Of a stretch of 5,849 bases of DNA, positions 1-5,849 are shown piece by piece (within the stretch, counting starts at the first letter, position 1; each line of letters begins with the position of its first letter). Origin of the DNA: Saprospiraceae bacterium (lineage in GTDB: Bacteria > Bacteroidota > Bacteroidia > Chitinophagales > Saprospiraceae). The stretch lies in assembly GCA_013042795.1 (NCBI GenBank), contig JABDPK010000127.1:1-5849 (forward strand). The letters are read 5' to 3'. Both the position numbers and the translations under genes were made by a program. The notes beneath the pieces were generated by a model that did no database searches, was not told the DNA's origin, and was given only the letters and a program-made list of their open reading frames with translations.

Positions 1-1533
1 TGTAACATGGGCGCTGAAATAGGTGCAACGACATCTACTTTCGGATATGATGAATCAATGGACAGATATCTTAGAGCCACAGGAAGAGCAAAGTTTGCTG
101 ATATGGCAAACGAAATTAAAGAGCACCTTACTGGTGATCCTGAATGTTATAATAACCCTGAAAAATATTTTGACCAGGTCATTGAAATCGATCTGGACAC
201 ATTAGAGCCCCTTCTGAATGGACCATTCACCCCGGATTTGGCTACGCCTGTTTCAAAAATGGCAGAAACTGCTGAGAAGAATGGTTGGCCTACAGAGCTG
301 GAATATTGCCTGATTGGGTCATGCACAAACTCTTCTTATGAGGATATTTCCAGAGCAGCTTCCATAGCTCAGCAAGCGATCGATAAGGGATTAACAGCGA
401 AGTCGCAGTTAACCGTTACACCAGGTTCTGAGCAAGTAAGATTTACAATTGAAAGGGACGGGCTCATTGAGACACTTGAAGGAATAGGCGCAATGGTATT
501 TGCCAATGCATGTGGTCCATGCATTGGTCAATGGGCACGATTCAATGACCCCTTGAAAGCTCCAAAGAACAGTATCGTGCATTCATTCAATAGAAACTTT
601 TCAAAAAGAGCTGATGGTAGTCCGAACACACATGCCTTTGTTGCTTCTCCGGAATTGGTAACAGCGATTGCATTAAGTGGGAAACTGGGATTTAATCCAA
701 TCACAGATACCCTGACCAATGATAAAGGAGAGGCGGTGAAACTGGACCCTCCAACAGGTCACGAGTTACCACCAAAAGGATTTGATGTTCAAGATCCGGG
801 TTATAATGCACCTGCAGAAGACGGATCAGAAATTGAAGTTGTCGTAAACCCTGACTCTGACAGGCTCCAGTTGTTGACACCTTTTGAAGTTATTGATGCC
901 AGCCAATTGCAGAATATGAGGCTTTTGATCAAAGCCAAAGGAAAATGTACGACAGACCATATTTCAATGGCTGGTCCATGGCTGAAGTTCAGGGGACACC
1001 TGGAAAATATTTCCAACAACTGTTTTATAGGTGCCATCAACTACTTCAATGATGAAGCCAATAATGTAGCAAACTTTGTTAACCATCCGGAAAATGCGGA
1101 ATTCATGGCTGTTCCTGATTCTGCCAGGGCATATAAAGCCGCAGGTATCGGAACAATCGTATTTGGAGAAGAAAACTATGGTGAAGGATCCTCAAGAGAA
1201 CATGCCGCCATGGAACCACGTCATCTTGGTGTCAAAGCCGTCGTTGTTAAGTCATTTGCCCGAATCCATGAAACCAACCTTAAAAAACAGGGCATGCTGG
1301 CATTGACGTTTGAAAACCCGGCAGACTACGATCTTATAAGACAAGATGACAAAATCAGTATCCTGGGCTTTAATGAAATGAAAAGAGGTAAACCTTTAAT
1401 GATTCAACTCCTGCATTCTGATGGTACTATCGACAGTTTTAATGTCAACCACACTTATAATGAAGCACAGATTGAATGGGTAAGGGAAGGTAGTGCACTG
1501 AACAAGATTCGTAAGGATATGGGTGTCTCTTAA
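1..1533 (+). CDS. Aconitate hydratase, mitochondrial type (5'-truncated by window edge)
   Basis: This enzyme isomerises citrate to isocitrate through cis-aconitate in the cytosolic TCA cycle, using a [4Fe-4S] cluster. The reading frame is open from base 1 (Cys-Asn before the first visible Met at 7), so the true start lies upstream. About 510 codons are visible and roughly 245 N-terminal residues are missing, assuming the usual length of about 755. Counting from the Met at base 7, the three cluster cysteines are present: C106 in [10 protein letters not shown], and C169 and C172 in ACGPCIGQW. Other hallmarks are the substrate-binding arginines in FNRNFSKR (196, 201), [10 protein letters not shown] (311-320), and the swivelling C-terminal domain with [10 protein letters not shown] (391-400), which holds the catalytic serine, followed by [11 protein letters not shown]. 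Sequence and domain order match the mitochondrial aconitase subfamily rather than AcnB. I give no symbol because acnA is normally used for the IRP1-like form. It converges on the regulator gene downstream. All visible active-site residues look intact. Confidence 0.97.
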   Translation, partial: CNMGAEIGATTSTFGYDESMDRYLRATGRAKFADMANEIKEHLTGDPECYNNPEKYFDQVIEIDLDTLEPLLNGPFTPDLATPVSKMAETAEKNGWPTELEYCLIGSCTNSSYEDISRAASIAQQAIDKGLTAKSQLTVTPGSEQVRFTIERDGLIETLEGIGAMVFANACGPCIGQWARFNDPLKAPKNSIVHSFNRNFSKRADGSPNTHAFVASPELVTAIALSGKLGFNPITDTLTNDKGEAVKLDPPTGHELPPKGFDVQDPGYNAPAEDGSEIEVVVNPDSDRLQLLTPFEVIDASQLQNMRLLIKAKGKCTTDHISMAGPWLKFRGHLENISNNCFIGAINYFNDEANNVANFVNHPENAEFMAVPDSARAYKAAGIGTIVFGEENYGEGSSREHAAMEPRHLGVKAVVVKSFARIHETNLKKQGMLALTFENPADYDLIRQDDKISILGFNEMKRGKPLMIQLLHSDGTIDSFNVNHTYNEAQIEWVREGSALNKIRKDMGVS

Positions 1534-1566
1534 AAGAGAGCTTAGCACAAAAGTTAATAAGGAGCC

Positions 1567-2067
1567 TTAGCGCATTACACGCACAACTGTATTCAATAAC
1601 AGGTTGGATTCACAACTAAGTAGTTTATCCAGAGATTTGTCCGCAGCAGTCGATATCACATTGATGTTATCAATGACACGTATAAATTCCCTGGATTGTT
1701 CACAGGATACTTTTGTATCGGAAAGATTTCGGGTTAATTCAATCATGGGATTAAGTTCCTGTTTCTTTCTTTTCAACAGAACCTTCTTGAATACACTCCA
1801 GAAATCTTTTTCTGCAACATAGTAATCTTTCCTTTCTCCCGGTATCGATCTCCTGTAGACAATACCCCAGTCAACCAAGGCACGTAAGTTCATATTGGCA
1901 TTCCCTCCTGATATATCAAGTTCCTCCTTGATTTGATCTGCACATACAGGTGTGGGACTGATAAGTAGTAGTGCATGAATTTGACCCATTGTTCTGCAAA
2001 TACCCCAGCTACACCCAAGTTCTCCCCAGGTTGAAATAAACTGTTCTTTTGCTTCTGAAAAATCCAT
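1567..2067 (-). CDS. GbsR/MarR-family winged-helix transcriptional regulator
   Basis: This is a 166-residue cytosolic DNA-binding protein of the GbsR-like branch of the MarR fold. An N-terminal helix carries WGELGCSWGICRTMGQIHA (14-32), the family's recognisable opening. The winged helix-turn-helix follows at about 35-85: helix CADQIKEELDIS (42-53), recognition helix around GGNANMNLRALVDWGIV (54-70), and the wing with YRRSIPGERKDYYV (71-84). The rest (about 87-166) is helical and probably mediates dimerisation. Characterised relatives include GbsR of Bacillus, which represses glycine-betaine synthesis genes, and OpcR, which represses choline uptake. Whether this protein senses a betaine-type ligand cannot be read from sequence. 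The Met at 2067 fits the usual family start. It is the last gene of the minus-strand run, 48 bases after gcvT, and its end lies 33 bases from the convergent aconitase stop. An imperfect palindrome just upstream may be its own operator. The family call is firm; its targets are unknown. Confidence 0.9.
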   Translation of the reverse strand: MDFSEAKEQFISTWGELGCSWGICRTMGQIHALLLISPTPVCADQIKEELDISGGNANMNLRALVDWGIVYRRSIPGERKDYYVAEKDFWSVFKKVLLKRKKQELNPMIELTRNLSDTKVSCEQSREFIRVIDNINVISTAADKSLDKLLSCESNLLLNTVVRVMR

Positions 2068-2081
2068 GATAGTAACTTAAT

Positions 2082-2100
2082 ATAAATCAAATGGATTATT
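2082..2100. promoter_or_regulatory. Imperfect palindrome upstream of the GbsR-type gene, possible operator
   Basis: ATAAATC-AAATG-GATTATT is an inverted repeat in which five of seven arm positions pair, within the 48-base gap between gcvT and the regulator, ending 15 bases before the regulator's ATG. Its size (19 bases) is in the usual range for MarR-fold operators, and such regulators often bind beside their own gene. AT-rich sequence easily yields such symmetry, so this is an inference from position and form only. Confidence 0.2.
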
Positions 2101-2115
2101 TGTGAAAAAGTTGAG

Positions 2116-3213
2116 TTATTTCTCCTCTTTCTTATAAAATGGTAGTTTGACAATCGTCGCGGATAATACCTTATTTCTGAGTTTAATGCCTATTTCAGAT
2201 CCAATTTTGGCGTTTTCCTTTTTGACATAACCCAGACCAATTGGAATTTGGAGTGATGGGGATAACGTACCTGATGTCACTGTTCCAATGACGTTTTCTT
2301 CCTGGTCAACTATCTCGTAACCATGTCTCGGAACCCTCCTGTCATCCACTTTAAACGCCACCAGTTTTTTCTTTATCCCTTCTTTTCTTTGGTTGACAAA
2401 TATTTCTTTTGAATGAAACTCCGTTTCTTTTTTTGTTTTGGTAATCCAGCCGAGACCGGCTTCGATCGGAGAGGTTTTATCATCAATATCATTACCATAG
2501 AGACAGAAACCCATTTCTAGTCGTAAAGTATCCCTGGCTCCCAGACCTACCGGTAATATATTCTCTTCTTTTCCTGCTTCAAGTAACTTGTTCCATACCG
2601 TGACGGCATCTTTATTATCAAGATAGAGTTCAAATCCTCCCGATCCAGTATAACCGGTAGCAGAAATGATCACATTTGAAATGCCTGCAACTTCCCCTGA
2701 TGTAAAATGATAATATTCAATGGATGATATATCCGAATTAGATATTTTCTTTAATACTTCTATTGCTTTGGGTCCCTGCAAAGCCAACAAGGCCATATCA
2801 TCGGACCTGTCTTCAATCGAAACACCAAATGTGTTGGCCTCACTTATCCAATTAAAATCCTTTTCAATATTTGAAGCATTAACAACCAACATATATTCAT
2901 CTTCTGAAAGCTTATAAACAAGAAAATCATCTACAATCCCACCTTCCTTATTTGGCATACATGTATATTGAGCCTGGCCAATTACAAGGCCTGAAGCATC
3001 ATTGGAGCTGATAAGTTGAATCAGGTCAAGAGACTTTTCTCCTTTGAGGAAAAATTGCCCCATATGTGATACATCAAACAATCCCACATTTTCCCTGACA
3101 TTGATATGCTCTTCATTAATACCTGAATAACTCACTGGCATATTATAACCAGCAAAGGGCATCATCCTGGCTCCCAATTCAATATGTGTTGCTGTTAATG
3201 GCGTTTCTTTCAT
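2116..3213 (-). CDS. gcvT: Aminomethyltransferase, glycine cleavage system T-protein
   Basis: GcvT takes the aminomethyl group carried on lipoylated H-protein, releases ammonia and forms 5,10-methylene-tetrahydrofolate, the third step of cytosolic glycine cleavage. At 365 residues it is full length for a bacterial T-protein. The N-terminus TPLTATHIELGARMMPFAGY (4-23) and VGLFDVSHMGQ (43-53) are classic. The folate-site aspartate pair sits in GGIVDDFLVY (91-100, D95/D96). GYTGSGGFELYL (187-198), GLGARDTLRLEMG (223-235) and SPIEAGLGW (248-256) complete the folate-binding domain. The C-terminal barrel has VTSGTLSPSLQIPIGLGYV (312-330). The motif usually written GYTGE.GFE has Ser in place of the first Glu; the second Glu (195) is kept. 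The gene starts 4 bases after the stop of the upstream lipoprotein gene, so translation is probably coupled; only a weak AGGA lies 13 bases before the ATG. The other glycine cleavage genes (gcvH, gcvP) are not in the window, which suggests a dispersed system. Confidence 0.97.
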   Translation of the reverse strand: MKETPLTATHIELGARMMPFAGYNMPVSYSGINEEHINVRENVGLFDVSHMGQFFLKGEKSLDLIQLISSNDASGLVIGQAQYTCMPNKEGGIVDDFLVYKLSEDEYMLVVNASNIEKDFNWISEANTFGVSIEDRSDDMALLALQGPKAIEVLKKISNSDISSIEYYHFTSGEVAGISNVIISATGYTGSGGFELYLDNKDAVTVWNKLLEAGKEENILPVGLGARDTLRLEMGFCLYGNDIDDKTSPIEAGLGWITKTKKETEFHSKEIFVNQRKEGIKKKLVAFKVDDRRVPRHGYEIVDQEENVIGTVTSGTLSPSLQIPIGLGYVKKENAKIGSEIGIKLRNKVLSATIVKLPFYKKEEK

Positions 3214-3217
3214 TTTA

Positions 3218-5230
3218 TTATTTTATTCCTGTAATTATTACATCTAAAATTCTGTCACCAACCTGGATGTCGTGTACAACATCCATACCTGAACTGACTT
3301 TTCCAAATATTGTGTATTTGCCATCGAGGTGCGGTGTAGGAGAATGTGTGACAAACCACTGTGTGGATTCTGTATGCAACCCGGCAGATGCCATACCAAC
3401 ATAGCCTTCATCTTCATAGTAGGCCTCTGCCACACTTGAAGCAATCACATAATCCTTTCCACCATAATTATCTCCTCTTGGACTCCCCGTCTGAATGACA
3501 AAATTGGGGACTACCCTGTGGAAGACCTTATTGTCAAAATAATTGCTTGTTGCCAAATCTATGTAATTAAGCACCGCACCAGGAGCTCTGTCAAAATACA
3601 AATCAATCTCAATCACTCCTTTCTCGGTTTTAACCAGCGCTTTGATATCTTCCTCATAATCACCCAGGATGGTCCAGTCCGGGGATTTAAGGCTCTCTGA
3701 TTTGGTTAGTATCGGTGTATTCACGCCTCTCAAAAATGCCAGGGCATTTTCGATCATATGTACGCTTTCGATTTGTCCGGGAACTTTTAGTTTTTCTTTG
3801 GCTTCCATCAGGAAATCAAGGCTGTCAATCAGGGGTTTGAGTCCACTTCTTTCATTTGAAATGATCTGTGCAGTCGCACCAATGATGCCCTCATCGCCGG
3901 TAAGCATCTGTGTTTTAAGAAATTCAAGAATCTTGCGCCTGTGAAACCGGCTATAATTTTTGTAGATGAGCTCGAAGTCCTTATGCTGCAGAATTTTTCC
4001 AAGGGCATCAGTAGCAGCTGTAAAAATCACTGGGTTCGTTTTTTCACCCAGATAATCAATAATCACATTATAACTTTCCGGGTCATTGCCGAGTGCAGCA
4101 AGATATGTATTGATAACATATACGTCTTCCTCTGCATCCAAAAGCTGTTTGATCTGCCAGCGTGTCGCATTTTTGGTTTTAGAATAGAAATAAGGTAAAA
4201 TCCCCATAATCGATTCATACATCTTTGCTTTTACCATCGGCGGAAGTTTCTTGCGTGCAATCTGCCTGTACACAATGACATCTTCTTTGATTCCTTTGTC
4301 TTTAAGATATTCACAGGCACTGAGTGCCAGGTGCTGGTTTTCCGATTCAAAGAGTGGAAGAATTTTTTCTATCGTGGAAATATATTCATAGTTCCTGAGT
4401 GTCCGGATTATATTGCACTTGACCCTGTAATCCTGGTCGAGATCAAGCTGGTCAAGCAATACTGACTGGATTTCTTTATCAGATGTATGTTTCAATGCTG
4501 TTGCCAGTGCCATCTTGATATCAACATTATCTTCATTGACGAAAGCTTCAGCGATTTGAAACTTGAAATTTTCGATATCCAGATCATTTGGTCTTGCAAG
4601 GCAGTGCGCTGCATAAAGCCTTGTATTCGATGTATAGTTTTTGTTCCTGATGGTATTCACCACGAACGAAGTAATATCCGGGCTCTTAATGTTTCTCAAT
4701 ACAAAATGATACAAGCTTTTCAACTGGCCTTCAATGAGTATGGTATCTGAATCACGGTATCCTTTTGCAGAACTTATAAATGATGCCATTTCTTTACTAC
4801 CCAGTTTGCCCATTGCTTCAAGTATCTGGCTATTGGCTGCGTTATCAATAGACATCGTGTCTCGCTGTCTGAACCCCTGGATCAATGCCTGTTCAGATTC
4901 CTTTGATTTTATTTGTCCGATGGAATGTGCCGTCATTGCCCTGACCTTAATAACAGGGTCGTCCAGTAATACATAAAGACTGTCAAGAGCCTTTTCCTCC
5001 TGGAATGAACTGAAAGCCCTTACTGCCAGGTATCTGTATGTAGGGTCCTCGTGAGAAAGAAATGGTAACAGACTGTCTAGTTGCCCTTCACTCTCATGAG
5101 TCACGATAGTTCTGAACACAGGATCCTTGGTTTGAATATCAACCTCTGTGAGTATCTTTTTAGATTCCGGAACACAGGAACCAAAAATAAAACATGAAAA
5201 CAGGAAAGCAATCTTGAACTTCAATCTCAT
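3218..5230 (-). CDS. Lipoprotein with HEAT repeats and C-terminal cyclophilin-type peptidyl-prolyl isomerase domain
   Basis: This 670-residue protein is predicted to be exported. It opens with a basic, hydrophobic signal and a lipobox FGSC with the lipidated cysteine at 19, so it is likely membrane-anchored and faces the periplasm or surface. Residues about 40-510 are helical HEAT-like (PBS-lyase type) repeats. The clearest are at 48-120 (LLPFLSHEDPTYRYLAVRAF, then a repeat with DDPVIKVRAMTAHSIGQI); they grow degenerate later, for instance near 265-310 and 400-415. HEAT solenoids normally bind proteins. Residues about 533-670 are a cyclophilin domain, which catalyses cis-trans isomerisation of Xaa-Pro bonds. 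The catalytic arginine is present in FHRVVPNFVIQTG (570-582, R572; F577 and Q580 match CypA F60 and Q63), as are TQWF (623-626) and HLDGKYTIFGKV (634-645). CypA W121 is replaced by H634, as in many bacterial enzymes, so cyclosporin sensitivity is unlikely. It is the first gene of the probable operon with gcvT. Domain calls are firm; the client is unknown. Confidence 0.93.
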   Translation of the reverse strand: MRLKFKIAFLFSCFIFGSCVPESKKILTEVDIQTKDPVFRTIVTHESEGQLDSLLPFLSHEDPTYRYLAVRAFSSFQEEKALDSLYVLLDDPVIKVRAMTAHSIGQIKSKESEQALIQGFRQRDTMSIDNAANSQILEAMGKLGSKEMASFISSAKGYRDSDTILIEGQLKSLYHFVLRNIKSPDITSFVVNTIRNKNYTSNTRLYAAHCLARPNDLDIENFKFQIAEAFVNEDNVDIKMALATALKHTSDKEIQSVLLDQLDLDQDYRVKCNIIRTLRNYEYISTIEKILPLFESENQHLALSACEYLKDKGIKEDVIVYRQIARKKLPPMVKAKMYESIMGILPYFYSKTKNATRWQIKQLLDAEEDVYVINTYLAALGNDPESYNVIIDYLGEKTNPVIFTAATDALGKILQHKDFELIYKNYSRFHRRKILEFLKTQMLTGDEGIIGATAQIISNERSGLKPLIDSLDFLMEAKEKLKVPGQIESVHMIENALAFLRGVNTPILTKSESLKSPDWTILGDYEEDIKALVKTEKGVIEIDLYFDRAPGAVLNYIDLATSNYFDNKVFHRVVPNFVIQTGSPRGDNYGGKDYVIASSVAEAYYEDEGYVGMASAGLHTESTQWFVTHSPTPHLDGKYTIFGKVSSGMDVVHDIQVGDRILDVIITGIK

Positions 5231-5359
5231 TCAACCAGTATTATGACTTCAAAAGTATTTCATTAAGGATAATGTAGGTAAATTTCAGGAAAGTATCTTT
5301 TAGCAATAATTGAACAATTCTAAAGAACAACTATTCTTATTTTAGCACAAATTCAAATT
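5231..5359. other. Divergent intergenic region
   Basis: These 129 AT-rich bases separate the divergent lipoprotein and hydrolase genes and must hold both promoters. The minus-strand promoter candidate is described separately. For the hydrolase I see only weak elements on the plus strand: TTG at 5310-5312, then after 19 bases TATTCTTA at 5332-5339, a poor match to TAnnTTTG. TATCTTTT at 5294-5301 matches seven of eight positions but has no upstream TTG. Two short inverted repeats lie at 5308-5319 and 5323-5338. No small gene or RNA is evident. Confidence 0.6.
5250..5282 (-). promoter_or_regulatory. Candidate Bacteroidota-type promoter for the lipoprotein-gcvT-regulator operon
   Basis: Read on the minus strand, TACTTTTG (5257 to 5250) matches the Bacteroidota -7 consensus TAnnTTTG perfectly. 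Upstream, after a 21-base spacer, TTTA (5282 to 5279) matches three of four bases of the -33 box TTTG. The implied transcription start, a few bases past the -7 box, leaves a leader of about 14 bases before the ATG at 5230. No strong Shine-Dalgarno is seen there, as is common in this phylum. An 8-base pattern with two free positions can occur by chance in AT-rich DNA; its placement is what supports it. Confidence 0.45.
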
Positions 5360-5849
5360 ATGCGATTTATATACACTGCGCTTATACCTCTCTTATTTGT
5401 AGTTTCAGCAACTTCACAAAACCTGGAATCGGTCACTTACCTTGAATCATTTCAAAAAGATGAGATCAGCTCAATGATTGGATTATCTGTCAATTATGGC
5501 GTTGATCTTTACAAAGTCAGATATTATACACCCGATATCAATGGTGATGAACATGTTGCCTCGGGCTTGATCTGTATACCGCAATCACAATCCCGGTCCT
5601 TTCCACTTGCCTGTTATCAACATGGAACCGTTGGCAGCAGGGATGATGTGCCTTCCAATTTACAGGGAGGATACCTGCTGGCTGTCATTTTTGCTTCCTA
5701 TGGATATGTCATAACTACACCGGATTACCTTGGTCTGGGAGATTCTCCCGGAATACATCCTTATGTACATGCGGCCACTGAGGCTTCAGCAGCTATTGAC
5801 CTTTTATATGCAGCCAGGGAGCTGGACGCCCAGGATGACACCTTTAGTA
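5360..5849 (+). CDS. Secreted alpha/beta-hydrolase, lipase/esterase-like (3'-truncated by window edge)
   Basis: The reading frame is open from the ATG at 5360 to the window end, giving 163 complete codons with no stop. An in-frame stop at 5321 and the lack of any other in-frame start fix the beginning. Residues 1-20 (hydrophobic core IPLLFVVSA, then TSQ) look like a type I signal peptide cut near S19/Q20, so the product is probably secreted or periplasmic. The mature part starts an alpha/beta-hydrolase fold. SGLICIP (68-74) gives an early strand. CYQHGTVGSR (85-94) contains the His-Gly oxyanion-hole motif. YGYVITTPDYLGLGDS (114-129) is the strand and loop typical of secretory-lipase-like hydrolases. 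EASAAIDLLYAARE (141-154) is the helix that usually precedes the nucleophile elbow. The catalytic Ser (GxSxG), Asp and His would lie beyond the window, so activity cannot be judged. It is transcribed divergently from the lipoprotein operon. The fold is quite sure; the substrate (ester, lipid or peptide) is not. Confidence 0.85.
   Translation, partial: MRFIYTALIPLLFVVSATSQNLESVTYLESFQKDEISSMIGLSVNYGVDLYKVRYYTPDINGDEHVASGLICIPQSQSRSFPLACYQHGTVGSRDDVPSNLQGGYLLAVIFASYGYVITTPDYLGLGDSPGIHPYVHAATEASAAIDLLYAARELDAQDDTFS

Noticed and set aside
1..1533. Base 7 ATG as the true start of a short aconitase-like protein.
   Set aside because: The frame is open to base 1 and the two preceding residues (Cys-Asn) match the conserved [12 protein letters not shown] segment of full-length aconitase, so the gene continues upstream of the window.
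1526..1539. TCTCTT-AA-AAGAGA inverted repeat spanning the aconitase stop codon, as a terminator between the convergent genes.
   Set aside because: The stem has only six AT-rich pairs (five with a realistic loop) and no U-tract follows on either strand, so it does not make a credible intrinsic terminator.
1537..1573. Near-direct repeat GAGCTTAGCAC / GAGCCTTAGCGC flanking the convergent gap.
   Set aside because: It is short and imperfect and has no further copies in the window; no repeat family or insertion boundary is indicated.
1890..2153. An 87-codon minus-strand frame bridging gcvT and the regulator.
   Set aside because: It overlaps the regulator's helix-turn-helix coding region in another frame and its translation resembles no family.
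3218..3640. A cyclophilin gene separate from the HEAT-repeat gene.
   Set aside because: The frame is continuous from the HEAT region into the cyclophilin domain with no stop or frameshift, so it is one fused protein.
3186..4976. Several 60-90 codon open frames on the plus strand opposite the lipoprotein gene.
   Set aside because: They lie entirely within a well-supported minus-strand gene or across its end, with low-complexity Cys/Ile/Ser-rich translations and no recognisable domain; they are antisense shadows.

Overview
The window most likely comes from the chromosome of a Bacteroidota bacterium (Cytophagales-like, judged by eye). The reasons are moderately AT-rich DNA, weak or absent Shine-Dalgarno sequences, a TAnnTTTG-type promoter box, a mitochondrial-type aconitase, and a lipoprotein combining HEAT repeats with a cyclophilin domain. 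Five protein genes account for almost all of the sequence. I see no RNA gene, mobile element, CRISPR array or prophage signal, and no gene-free stretch longer than about 130 bases.

Layout. Bases 1-1533 (+) hold the C-terminal two thirds of aconitate hydratase, cut by the left edge. After a 33-base convergent gap come three minus-strand genes. In transcription order (right to left) these are a lipoprotein with HEAT repeats and a C-terminal cyclophilin-type prolyl isomerase domain (5230-3218), the glycine cleavage T-protein GcvT (3213-2116), and a GbsR/MarR-type regulator (2067-1567). The gaps are 4 and 48 bases, so they probably form one operon read from a promoter near 5250-5282. A divergent region of 129 bases then leads to a secreted alpha/beta-hydrolase (5360 onward, +), cut by the right edge.

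How the genes relate. Aconitase (TCA cycle) and GcvT (glycine to one-carbon units) are housekeeping central metabolism. The lipoprotein is predicted to act outside the cytoplasm, so its tight coupling to cytosolic GcvT is unexpected and may simply be a conserved lineage arrangement. The GbsR-type protein at the operon end is the only regulator visible. An imperfect palindrome just upstream of it is a possible autoregulatory site, but this is unproven. I found no convincing undescribed system. The most noteworthy items are the HEAT-cyclophilin lipoprotein architecture and its coupling with gcvT and the regulator.
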